Shown here one piece after another: positions 6,492 to 12,940 of a DNA stretch of 12,940 nt. The notes beneath the pieces are model-generated. The model was not told the DNA's origin, ran no database searches, and was given only the letters and a program-made list of their open reading frames with translations. Origin of the DNA: Oligoflexia bacterium (lineage in GTDB: Bacteria; Bdellovibrionota; UBA1018); assembly GCA_025352185.1 (NCBI GenBank), contig JANXTV010000188.1:1-12940 (forward strand), in the 5' to 3' direction. Within the stretch, counting starts at the first letter, position 1, and each line of letters starts with the position of its first letter. Position numbers and translations under genes: made by a program.

Positions 6492-6644
6492 ATGGAAAAC
6501 GCGAAGCTCATGCTCGATAAAGTTCTCGGTAACCAAATCACCGCCTTCTTCTTTGTCTTCTCTTGCGCAGTCGGTGCCGTCGTCGGAATCGCCGGAACTT
6601 TTTGGGTCGCGTACCAGATCGTCATTCTTCTCGGCGCCTACTAG
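6492..6644 (+). CDS. 50-aa small membrane protein (candidate)
   Basis: A short reading frame from ATG 6492 to TAG 6642 encodes 50 residues starting MENAKLMLDKVLGNQ. AGGA lies 4 nt upstream of the ATG. After an amphipathic, charged N-terminus (1-15), residues 17-50 are almost wholly hydrophobic (AFFFVFSCAVGAVVG, then a second segment with WVAYQIVILLGAY). This suggests one long TM helix or a tight helical hairpin. Codon use (CTC, ATC, GTC, GCC) matches its neighbours. It begins 35 nt after ctaA, so it might be a small partner of oxidase assembly, but no family was recognised. The opposite-strand reading frame here (6653-6423) also overlaps ctaA and looks spurious. Confidence 0.6.
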   Translation: MENAKLMLDKVLGNQITAFFFVFSCAVGAVVGIAGTFWVAYQIVILLGAY

Positions 6645-6747
6645 TCGATTCAATTTCTTAAGTTGAGCCGATTTCCTCAGGAATTCTTTATTTTCCCTGA
6701 AAAACGGATAGGTTTTCTTATTTCCCGTGAAATGGTTTGAGTTCTCG

Positions 6748-6769
6748 GAAGGCTTTATTGTAGGCCTTC
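6748..6769 (+). promoter_or_regulatory. Hairpin immediately before the coiled-coil gene start
   Basis: GAAGGC (6748-6753) and GCCTTC (6764-6769) form a 6-bp stem with a 10-nt loop, ending 3 nt before ATG 6773. The only purine-rich Shine-Dalgarno candidate (GGAAGG) is inside the left arm. The fold could therefore limit ribosome access, or the mRNA may be translated with a very short leader. The stem is short, so it could be chance. Confidence 0.3.
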
Positions 6770-6772
6770 GAC

Positions 6773-7384
6773 ATGACCTTACCCAGCCTAAAAAACCTCG
6801 GTGACTTTGGAATTGCGGCCGTAGAACTCGACCATACGTTTGGAGATTTCGAACGCCTGGCGGGAGAGCTCGAGCGCCTCGAATTCGAAACCGAAAAAGG
6901 GCTCGAACGATCGATTAAAGTCCTCGGACGTTTCTCCGAGTGTGGGGTGCGGATCGGCACGAACATCGAGAAAATGGCGAAAGCCCTCGAAGGCGCCCGG
7001 AAGAGTGCGGAAATTGCGGTCCAAAAAACCGCGGCCCGAGCCGCCGAAATTCAAGCGCGACGTGAAGAATACGAACGTCTGCACGAACGGTTTAAAACTC
7101 TTTCCGAAACGGTCCGAAAAGTTTCCTCCACGATGTCGGACCTCCAGTCGACGAAAACGAGCGCTGCCCTGTCCGACGATGAGAAGCACGCGATCGCGAG
7201 CCGACTTCCGGAGTTTGAAGCGAATCTAGGCGTACTCATCGACGAATCCCGAAAACTCGAAGAGTCCGCGAAATCGGTGAATTTGAAATCGCTCGTCGAA
7301 AATGCGGACGCGATGGCCCAAAGCCTCGGCGCCGCGAAACGACGGCTTTCGAATTTTATCGAAAGTCGCCCGACGCTTCAGTAA
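6773..7384 (+). CDS. Coiled-coil protein of unknown function
   Basis: I do not recognise this 203-residue protein. It has no signal peptide or TM segment, so it is predicted cytoplasmic. From about residue 20 to 195 it is almost entirely charged alpha-helix with heptad-like spacing of Leu, Ile, Val and Ala. The strongest coiled-coil stretch is about 60-125 (IGTNIEKMAKALEGARKSA, then AEIQARREEYERLHERFKTL). A single Cys lies at residue 58. Such composition fits a scaffold or structural filament protein but gives no function. The gene stands alone on the plus strand after a 128-nt gap and ends 4 nt before the end of the convergent lipoprotein gene. There is no room for a dedicated terminator between them, so the 3' ends of the two mRNAs probably overlap. 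Confidence 0.75.
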   Translation: MTLPSLKNLGDFGIAAVELDHTFGDFERLAGELERLEFETEKGLERSIKVLGRFSECGVRIGTNIEKMAKALEGARKSAEIAVQKTAARAAEIQARREEYERLHERFKTLSETVRKVSSTMSDLQSTKTSAALSDDEKHAIASRLPEFEANLGVLIDESRKLEESAKSVNLKSLVENADAMAQSLGAAKRRLSNFIESRPTLQ

Positions 7385-7388
7385 GCCC

Positions 7389-8678
7389 CTACGGCATATA
7401 CCGAAAGGTGACGAAAACTTTTTCACCGGGCTTCACCTGAATCGTCTTCGCCGGTAAGTCCGCCGGTGAACCGACGGGCTTAATCTTTACCGAATTCGTA
7501 CCGCCCTTTACCGAAAAACGGGCGACCTGTAGATCCTTCGGCAGTAAATTCCAGGAGCGAGTGTCGGCTTGGTCCGAGACGTAGAGTGCGAGTTTTATCA
7601 GTTGGCCGATTCCGCTATTTCCCGTTTGTCGATCAATCGCGTTCCCGACGACTTCTTTTGCAACGATACCGCCGAGCTTCTTCGCCAGGAGTCCGCCCCA
7701 CTTTTCGCTCAAATTCTCTATCGCAACGGATTCGATATTCATGAGCCGCTCGGTCTGCGCCGACAACTCTTCCCCACTCGCATCGCCCGAAACGAGAATT
7801 TCGGCGGAGTTTACGGGATTAAATCGCGGGACGAATTTCGGTATGGAGTGAAATCCGGGGTCCGGAATCTTCCGAGGCGAAATCCCGTTTTGGAAGAGCA
7901 CGATGACCTCGGCCGGTCGATCCTTCGCGACCCGCGCCTTCGCCACCGCTTTATCCGCGCTCGTCAGCGAATACTTATTTTCCCACTTCTCCTGATCATC
8001 CCGGTCCTTTAGTTTCCAAGCCATGGCGTAGAGATCGACCCCGAGGAGTGGAAAAGTCGGCATGAGATCAGCCGCATACTTATAGTCGACGTACGCGTCG
8101 TTCCAGTTCCGGTCCGCTTCGTAGAGCGCCCCGGAAAGATAACGGGCAAACGCGTTCTGTTGGTACTTCCGCTTCCCCTCGGTTTGCATGAGGTAAAGCT
8201 TTCGGTTTACTCGCTTCGCTTCGACGATCGCGGCCTCTCGGTCGCCCTTCAGCGCAAAATCCATCGCGAGGTAGACGTTAATGAGCACTTTCTCGAAATC
8301 CTCGCCCTTATAAACTTTTATCTGGTCAGTAGTTAAGAGGGTCGCGGCTTCCGTGGAAAGGCTCGTATAATCTTTAATTTCGGCGGCCTTATCGGCCATG
8401 AGAAAGTACTTTATCGATTCCTCGTACTTTCCCGCCGAATGGAGAGAAAGACCGAGATCGAGGAGATAGAGAAGACCGTCACGACCCTCGATGCCTTCTT
8501 TATCGAGACCTTTTTTTAATCGCTCCGCGGCTCCGTCGTAATCTCCCGAGCGGAATAGGGAGTCCGTTTTCGTGTCCCCCATGCGGGCACTTGCGCACCC
8601 GGAAAGGTGAAAGCACGCGAGCCCCGAGAGTAAAACTCCCAGGGCTCGGTAGGTCACTTTTTTCGTTCGATCGTTCAT
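7389..8678 (-). CDS. Large TPR-like lipoprotein, partner of LpoB (COG3014-like)
   Basis: The start is taken as ATG 8678; a GTG one codon earlier (8681) is an alternative. The 429-residue product has a signal peptide with lipobox LSGC (lipidated Cys28). Residues about 40-220 are helical, TPR-like repeats (SLFRSGDYDGAAERLKKGL; LGLSLHSAGKYEESIKYFL; ALYEADRNWNDAYVDYKYA). The C-terminal half is mixed alpha/beta and ends GEKVFVTFRYMP. Layout and composition resemble the COG3014-type lipoproteins often found next to lpoB in gammaproteobacteria. This assignment rests on memory of the family and on context. The gene begins 21 nt after the lpoB stop, with no separate promoter or good Shine-Dalgarno, so it should be co-transcribed and perhaps coupled. 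The inferred role is outer-membrane control of peptidoglycan synthesis. Confidence 0.8.
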   Translation of the reverse strand: MNDRTKKVTYRALGVLLSGLACFHLSGCASARMGDTKTDSLFRSGDYDGAAERLKKGLDKEGIEGRDGLLYLLDLGLSLHSAGKYEESIKYFLMADKAAEIKDYTSLSTEAATLLTTDQIKVYKGEDFEKVLINVYLAMDFALKGDREAAIVEAKRVNRKLYLMQTEGKRKYQQNAFARYLSGALYEADRNWNDAYVDYKYAADLMPTFPLLGVDLYAMAWKLKDRDDQEKWENKYSLTSADKAVAKARVAKDRPAEVIVLFQNGISPRKIPDPGFHSIPKFVPRFNPVNSAEILVSGDASGEELSAQTERLMNIESVAIENLSEKWGGLLAKKLGGIVAKEVVGNAIDRQTGNSGIGQLIKLALYVSDQADTRSWNLLPKDLQVARFSVKGGTNSVKIKPVGSPADLPAKTIQVKPGEKVFVTFRYMP

Positions 8679-8699
8679 CACGAATGGCTCGTGAATGGA

Positions 8700-9296
8700 T
8701 TAGAGTCCAATACTCCGTTTACGGTACTGTTTACGGAGTTCTTTTTCTTCCGTGCAGTCAATTTCGGAAGTTTCGAGATTCGTCAGATCCATCGTGAGTT
8801 TATAATAGATAAACTTATCGTTGCCGACTTGTTGAATGTTCGTTCCCATCGCGCCACGCATGACGTAATCGGCACCGGTTTGCTTCCCGCGTTTCTTTTG
8901 TTTTTCCTTCGCGACGTTGCCCGCCTCATTATAGCGGTATTCTTCGTCCAGAACTTCACGGGCTTCTTTATCAACGAATTTCACGCGACGCGATTTCACC
9001 AGCGCCGTGCGGATTTTATCCGTCAGCATCTTCATGTCGATGTGCTCTTCAGTGCTGTTCTTCACCTGATCGACGATGACGACCGGACGTTTATCGGCAG
9101 CGATTTCGGGGCACGCAATGATCGATTTTACGATCGTATCGGCCATCGACTGCATGTCGGCTTCGTTAAATTTATCGTCGAGGAGCTCGACGCGAGTGGG
9201 GTCATCGTACGAGCCTTTCGTAAAGCCTTTAGGACCACCACAGCCAGCGAGAGCGAGAACTGAAACCAGGACCAGGGCACGCGCGAATTGACGCAT
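8700..9296 (-). CDS. lpoB: Penicillin-binding protein activator LpoB-like lipoprotein
   Basis: In Escherichia coli, LpoB is an outer-membrane lipoprotein that reaches through the peptidoglycan to activate PBP1B. This 198-residue protein starts with a signal peptide and lipobox LAGC (lipidated Cys19). A short linker follows and then the LpoB-type domain, recognisable from DDPTRVELLDDKFNEADMQS (26-45), MADTIVKSI, RPVVIVDQVKNSTEEHID, IRTALVKSRRVKFVD and GADYVMRGAM. Strand order and length fit LpoB and relatives; the linker is short compared with the enterobacterial protein. A strong Shine-Dalgarno (AAGGAGA) is 7 nt upstream of the ATG. The partner PBP1B gene is not in the window. It is the first gene of a two-gene minus-strand operon and is divergent from the ArsA operon. 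Confidence 0.88.
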   Translation of the reverse strand: MRQFARALVLVSVLALAGCGGPKGFTKGSYDDPTRVELLDDKFNEADMQSMADTIVKSIIACPEIAADKRPVVIVDQVKNSTEEHIDMKMLTDKIRTALVKSRRVKFVDKEAREVLDEEYRYNEAGNVAKEKQKKRGKQTGADYVMRGAMGTNIQQVGNDKFIYYKLTMDLTNLETSEIDCTEEKELRKQYRKRSIGL

Positions 9297-9303
9297 AGAT
9301 TCA

Positions 9304-9339
9304 TCTCCTTAGAAGAAAGTCGAACCCCATTAAACGGGG
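9304..9339 (-). promoter_or_regulatory. lpoB ribosome-binding site and leader hairpin
   Basis: On the minus strand AAGGAGA (9310-9304) lies 7 nt before the lpoB ATG and is the best Shine-Dalgarno on this strand. Just upstream, CCCC (9339-9336) and GGGG (9328-9325) can form a small 4-bp hairpin with a 7-nt loop. No convincing sigma-70 promoter was found between here and the divergent gene at 9455. Confidence 0.5.
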
Positions 9340-9454
9340 CCTTCACGAAAACAGCAATAGTTACTCAGTGCAAACGCGGCGCACCAACTCCGAATTGTTC
9401 CCTGGAAAGGCCCCGACCCCTGTGATCTGATTCCGCTCTAAGCACCGGAACCGG

Positions 9455-10336
9455 ATGGAAAAAACTCCCCACGAAGCACTCATTCACGCCTCTCGGAAAC
9501 CCATCCTCTTTGTTCAGGGTAAGGGGGGTGTCGGTAAGTCCAGCGTTGCACTCGCGATGGCCCACCTCGCATCAAAAACGCACCGGACGCTCCTCGTTTC
9601 TCTCGAAGACCCGCTCCGCGAACCTTTCGATCTTCGAAAACTCTCACCCACCCTCGACCATCTAAATAACGAAGCCACGGCCGCATTCGAACAGTACGCG
9701 GGGATTAAAATCGGAGCGCCGAATCTCGTAAAAGTGTTCCTACAAAACCGCTTCATGCGTTATCTGGCGAAAGCGGCACCCGGAATCCGGGAACTCGTGT
9801 TGATCGGAAAAATCTGGTTCGAACATAAAAACTACGACCGAATCGTCGTCGACATGCCGGCCACCGGGCACGGGCTCACTCTTTTCCAATCCCTGTTTAA
9901 CTGGGGAAACTTATTTGAAGGCAGCATCCTCGCGAAGGATGCGAAAGCCATGATCGATACGCTTTCGGACCCCGCTCTCGTGGGTCACCTCGTCGTCTCC
10001 ATCCCCGAGGAGATGCCGCTCGTGGAATCTCTCGAGCTGCGGGGACATCTCATCCGAATTTTTCCGCGCGCCGAAGTCGCGTTTGCATTAAATCGTCGCT
10101 TCCCGGCCCCGGCTACCCTACCGGATGGAAAACCTGAAGTTTTTCCAGAAGATCGACCCTTCGCCCTTACGGCCCGCGAACACGCGGCTCGAAAGGCGAA
10201 ACTCGAGGGCGAGAATCTCGAACTCTGGAGTGGAGTTCTATTTACCGAAATTCCGTATCTCGCGCCGCCCGCCGAGCGAGCGTTCGATTTAATCGTGGAA
10301 AAGATGACCGACGTTTTACGGGAGCGACTCGCGTGA
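9455..10336 (+). CDS. ArsA/Get3-like ATPase, first subunit of a pair
   Basis: A deviant-Walker P-loop ATPase of the ArsA/Get3 group, 293 residues. It has GKGGVGKSS (22-30, with the signature Lys before GGVGK), a switch I-like SLEDPLREPF (49-58, keeping Asp52), switch II VVDMPATGHGL (131-141, as in DTAPTGHTL of ArsA/Get3) and an adenine-binding ALNRR (211-215). It contains no cysteine at all, so it has neither the arsenite-binding Cys set of ArsA nor the zinc CxxC of Get3. No transmembrane segment is seen, though 141-158 is hydrophobic as in the client-binding region of Get3 proteins. Its stop overlaps the start of the second ATPase by 4 nt. The pair probably forms a heterodimer, as known for paired actinobacterial ArsA-like proteins. 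The client is unknown. Confidence 0.9.
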   Translation: MEKTPHEALIHASRKPILFVQGKGGVGKSSVALAMAHLASKTHRTLLVSLEDPLREPFDLRKLSPTLDHLNNEATAAFEQYAGIKIGAPNLVKVFLQNRFMRYLAKAAPGIRELVLIGKIWFEHKNYDRIVVDMPATGHGLTLFQSLFNWGNLFEGSILAKDAKAMIDTLSDPALVGHLVVSIPEEMPLVESLELRGHLIRIFPRAEVAFALNRRFPAPATLPDGKPEVFPEDRPFALTAREHAARKAKLEGENLELWSGVLFTEIPYLAPPAERAFDLIVEKMTDVLRERLA

Positions 10337-11409
10337 AATCGATATTTGATTCGATCGAACGGCGAAAAGTACTGATCACCTGCGGTACCGGGGGCGTAGG
10401 AAAAACCACGGTGAGCGCCAGTATCGGGGTAAAAGCCGCGATGCTCGGAAAAAAAGTAATCGTGATCACGATCGACCCGGCGAAGCGCCTGGCGACGTCG
10501 CTCGGCCTCGAGAAACTGGGACACGAACCCACGGACTTAACGACCGCCCTCGAGAAGTGCTCCGGGAAGAAAATTCCCGGTAAACTTTTCGCACTCATGC
10601 CGAAGAGCCGCGAAAGCTTCGAGCGGATGATTCGGTCCCTGACGACGAATGAAGCCGCGGTCCAACGAATCTTTAAGAATCCAATCCTTTCCACTTTCTC
10701 CCAAGACTTTTCCGGTGCGAATGAATACCTAGCCCTCGAAGAACTCATTTTCTTCCACCTCGAAAAAGATTTTGATCTCGTAATTCTCGATACTCCACCC
10801 AGTCGGAACACCCTCTCCTTCCTCGAGGCGCCGCAGCTCCTCGCGCGGTTTTTCGAAGAAAAACTAATTCGATTCCTCGTGATGCCTGCGAATCGTTTCC
10901 TCGCGTTCGGCATGCGAAAGGCCTTTAGCGTTCTCGAGCGCCTAACCGGCGCGGGGTTCATGAATCAGCTTTTTGATTTTGGCGAGGCGCTATTCGAAGT
11001 GCAGGAAAACTTCCTCCTGAAGTTAAAGTCGATCCATAAACTCCTCCAGTCCGAGGAGGTGGGGTTCCTCCTCGTCGCGGCGCCGACGCCGGAAAGCGCG
11101 CCGGAGATTGGACACTTTCTCGAACAGATCGGGGAGCGCGGTTTTCACTTCGACGGCGTTTTTCTAAATCGATCGGTCGGACATCTAAGACCCGACCCGA
11201 CTTCCACCGACGAATCCGAGCGACTGCTTTCGGCGATCGCGGCGCGGGAGAAGATCGCCTACGCCTCTCTGAAATCTGCGGCCGATTCAAAACACCGCGG
11301 ACTAAGTGCCGAACTATTTTACCACCAACTCCCCGAACTCGCGCGGGACGTCCACGGACTGGAGGATCTATTTCATGTATCGACCTTATTTGATCGCGAT
11401 TCTCTTTAG
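10333..11409 (+). CDS. ArsA/Get3-like ATPase, second subunit of a pair
   Basis: A 358-residue relative of the upstream ATPase, starting at GTG 10333 within a GTGA overlap that implies translational coupling. The P-loop is GTGGVGKTT (18-26), where the deviant-Walker signature Lys is Thr19. Other motifs are TIDPAKRLATSLGL (46-59, Asp49 of switch I) and switch II ILDTPPSRNTLSFLEAP (151-167), the form seen in bacterial ArsA pairs rather than eukaryotic Get3. A hydrophobic and aromatic middle section (about 170-225) could form a client-binding groove. Only two cysteines occur (17, 76), not as CxxC. An asymmetric pair, one subunit with and one without the signature Lys, suggests division of labour in ATP hydrolysis. 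The last 35 nt overlap the start of the TPR gene. Confidence 0.9.
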   Translation: MKSIFDSIERRKVLITCGTGGVGKTTVSASIGVKAAMLGKKVIVITIDPAKRLATSLGLEKLGHEPTDLTTALEKCSGKKIPGKLFALMPKSRESFERMIRSLTTNEAAVQRIFKNPILSTFSQDFSGANEYLALEELIFFHLEKDFDLVILDTPPSRNTLSFLEAPQLLARFFEEKLIRFLVMPANRFLAFGMRKAFSVLERLTGAGFMNQLFDFGEALFEVQENFLLKLKSIHKLLQSEEVGFLLVAAPTPESAPEIGHFLEQIGERGFHFDGVFLNRSVGHLRPDPTSTDESERLLSAIAAREKIAYASLKSAADSKHRGLSAELFYHQLPELARDVHGLEDLFHVSTLFDRDSL

Positions 11410-12406
11410 TTTCGGGTTCGCCCCGCTCACGCGGGCGGCCGAGCCTACCGTGACCCCGACTCCAATTGCGGCTCCAGATGCGAAGCGCCTCGTTGACCAA
11501 ATTTCGGCCGAAGAAAAAGAGAAAGCGAACGATTTATGGAATCAGGCCATGGAAGCCTTTTCCGCACGATCCTATAAAGTCGCGGCGAAGCTCCTGAATA
11601 CCTACGTAGAAAAATATCCTGGAACCACCGAAGCGATCGACGCCCGGTATTCTCTTGCGCAGAGTTACCTTTATTCAAAACAGCCAGCGGCCGCGATTCC
11701 TTTTTTTACGGCGGTGATTGAAATCCGGGGTCGGTCTCCTCTCGGAAACGAAGCTCGCACCTATCTCGGCCAGGCTTACCTCGATGACCAAAAATTTTCC
11801 GAAGCCTACCTCGTCTCGGAAGAACTCCTCTCCCAGGATTCGCTCGGTACGACCTTTCGCGCGAAGGCCCTGCTCCTCCGGGCCCACGCCCAGGCCGGCC
11901 TGAAACAAAACCTCGAAGCCGAAAAGACTCTCGTCACCTTTCAGACCGTGGCCGAAAGTGATCCCGAACTCGAGAGCGAGATCGCGGGGTCGTTTTTAGT
12001 TTCGGTCCTCCTGAAGGCAAACCACTGCGATTCTTTACCCTCTTCGAAGTTCCTTACCGAAGACCAGGTCATCGACCAACTCTCCCGAAAGGGAATCTGC
12101 GTCCTCGAGATGGCTACCTACCTCGCTAAGGCCGCGAAGCGCCTCTCCGAGGATGAACTCTCGGCGGCGGGCGATGCCCTCGCTCACTCGCTAAATTCGT
12201 ACCGATTGGACTGCGAGTCCCCGCCTCTGGCGCCGGGGAAACTTCCGGCTGCGAAAGCAAAGGTCGCCCGAAACGAGCTTTCCGAAAAGCTACTCGACGG
12301 CTACCGGAGTAGTGAAAAACTTCTTCGTGAATCGTTTCGCGAACGAGAAAATTTAAAATCTATTCTTAAAAAACTAGAAGTGAAGCCCACCGTAAAGAAA
12401 ATCTGA
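11375..12406 (+). CDS. Exported TPR-repeat protein
   Basis: The start at ATG 11375 is chosen over an upstream in-frame ATG (11306) because it has GGAGG 9 nt ahead and begins a signal peptide (MYRPYLIAILFSFGFAPLTRA, about 1-21, cut before AEP). The 343-residue product is therefore probably periplasmic. Residues 45-200 form TPR-like helical pairs resembling the BamD/YbgF type (AMEAFSARSYKVAAKLLNTY; YSLAQSYLYSKQPAAAIPFF; ARTYLGQAYLDDQKFSEAYL). The C-terminal third is helical and highly charged, with three cysteines (Cys219, Cys234, Cys279). TPR proteins are scaffolds; the partner is unknown. It lies between the ATPase pair and gshA, overlapping the former by 35 nt and ending 11 nt before the latter. 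Confidence 0.85.
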   Translation: MYRPYLIAILFSFGFAPLTRAAEPTVTPTPIAAPDAKRLVDQISAEEKEKANDLWNQAMEAFSARSYKVAAKLLNTYVEKYPGTTEAIDARYSLAQSYLYSKQPAAAIPFFTAVIEIRGRSPLGNEARTYLGQAYLDDQKFSEAYLVSEELLSQDSLGTTFRAKALLLRAHAQAGLKQNLEAEKTLVTFQTVAESDPELESEIAGSFLVSVLLKANHCDSLPSSKFLTEDQVIDQLSRKGICVLEMATYLAKAAKRLSEDELSAAGDALAHSLNSYRLDCESPPLAPGKLPAAKAKVARNELSEKLLDGYRSSEKLLRESFRERENLKSILKKLEVKPTVKKI

Positions 12407-12417
12407 TGGAGCATCCG

Positions 12418-12940
12418 ATGACTGAGTCTGATTTAAGCAAAACCACTAAGGCCAGCGGTAAGAAAAGGCCCATCGACCTCGACACCCATGACCACTTCGA
12501 GTTTAAAAAGAAACTCGCAGCGCAAATTAAGTCTCGGGAATCCGAAATCCGCGAATGGTATTCGCTCCGGGCGAAGGAAGCCCCTCCCCCTATTTATTCT
12601 TCCGTCGACCTCCGGGATTCGGGTTATAAAATTGCTCCCGTTGACAGTAATCTTTATCCCGCTGGCTTTAATAATATTTGTGCGGAAGATAACCGGACGG
12701 CCCCCCCTATTTTTCGGGAACACTTAATAACACGTGCTGCCCGTCACGGCGTGAACGATCCTAAACGCATCCTCATTATTCCCGAGTTCCATACGACGAA
12801 CCTCTATTACCTCGAGAACCTCTACTACCTGAAGACACTCGTCGAAACTGCCGGTTTTGAAGTCCGGGTGGGTTGGATTTCTGATCCGGAGATCGCCCCC
12901 GGGACGATACTGAAATCGGTCACCGAAAAGGAAATCGCCG
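12418..12940 (+). CDS. gshA: Glutamate-cysteine ligase, T. ferrooxidans-type (partial, 5' part)
   Basis: GshA joins L-glutamate and L-cysteine with ATP, the first step of glutathione synthesis, in the cytoplasm. The 174 visible codons include SVDLRDSGYKIAPVDSNLYP directly followed by AGFNNI (about 63-88), then RILIIPEFHTTNLYYLENLY (119-138). Both are recognisable from the 'T. ferrooxidans family' of glutamate-cysteine ligases, unrelated in sequence length and order to the enterobacterial GshA. The start at ATG 12418 has GGAG 6 nt ahead. An in-frame ATG at 12406 overlaps the TPR stop (TGATG) and is an alternative adding four residues. About 60% of the gene lies beyond the right edge. Close packing with the TPR and ArsA-like genes indicates one operon; gshB is not visible. 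Confidence 0.88.
   Translation, partial: MTESDLSKTTKASGKKRPIDLDTHDHFEFKKKLAAQIKSRESEIREWYSLRAKEAPPPIYSSVDLRDSGYKIAPVDSNLYPAGFNNICAEDNRTAPPIFREHLITRAARHGVNDPKRILIIPEFHTTNLYYLENLYYLKTLVETAGFEVRVGWISDPEIAPGTILKSVTEKEIA

Noticed and set aside
7569..8012. 147-residue plus-strand frame opposite the large lipoprotein
   Set aside because: Lies fully inside a well-supported gene with lipobox and repeats; no independent support.
8691..9263. 190-residue plus-strand frame opposite lpoB
   Set aside because: It is the antisense shadow of a clearly recognisable LpoB; Phe/Arg/His-rich composition and no motif.
11306..11374. Upstream start for the TPR protein
   Set aside because: No Shine-Dalgarno, would deepen the overlap with the ATPase gene and would hide the signal peptide; ATG 11375 has GGAGG at good spacing.
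9455..11409. Arsenic resistance operon
   Set aside because: No arsR, arsB, arsC or arsD nearby and the arsenite-binding cysteines are absent.
1..12940. CRISPR array, insertion sequence, phage or toxin-antitoxin genes
   Set aside because: No regularly spaced direct repeats, transposase or integrase motifs, or small toxin-antitoxin pairs were seen on either strand.

Overview
The window looks like chromosomal DNA of an aerobic, flagellated Gram-negative bacterium. The best guess is a Bdellovibrio-like member of the Bdellovibrionota, known only from a draft or metagenomic contig. The clues are three lipoboxes, an LpoB-type PBP activator, a short D0/D1-only flagellin, a Cox15-type heme A synthase, a pair of ArsA-like ATPases and a glutamate-cysteine ligase of the 'T. 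ferrooxidans' family. This placement is by resemblance only; no marker gene fixes it. There are no transposases, phage genes, CRISPR arrays, tRNAs or rRNAs.

Layout, left to right. (1) Positions 1-1448, minus strand: a membrane sensor histidine kinase with about eight TM segments and a GAF-like domain, running off the left edge. Its minus-strand reading is good down to about position 61. There the phospho-acceptor H-box that should follow appears instead on the PLUS strand (1-67). This is a fold-back junction and probably an amplification or assembly artefact at a contig end. (2) 1572-2526: a small single-TM protein (plus) convergent with a lipoprotein (minus). (3) 2527-3745: flagellin gene with a sigma-28-like promoter, a structured leader with many GGA motifs, and a strong terminator. 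The lipoprotein has its own sigma-28-like promoter facing away, so the two may form a divergent flagellar-regulon pair. (4) 3773-6644, plus strand: trmB, a 166-nt imperfect palindrome, an exported glutathione peroxidase, ctaA and an unlisted 50-aa membrane protein. (5) 6773-7384: a coiled-coil protein, convergent with (6) a minus-strand operon of lpoB and a large lipoprotein (9296 to 7389). (7) 9455-12940, plus strand: two ArsA-like ATPases, a TPR protein and gshA, packed with overlapping or near-touching ends. This implies one translationally coupled operon that runs off the right edge.

Functional themes are envelope and peptidoglycan synthesis (lpoB plus partner), aerobic respiration (heme A), thiol and peroxide metabolism (gshA, gpx), motility (fliC) and a Get3/ArsA-type operon that does not look like arsenic resistance. 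No new defence or mobile system is visible. The least explained items are the fold-back junction, the flagellin leader, the 4501-4666 palindrome and the ArsA-pair/TPR/gshA operon.
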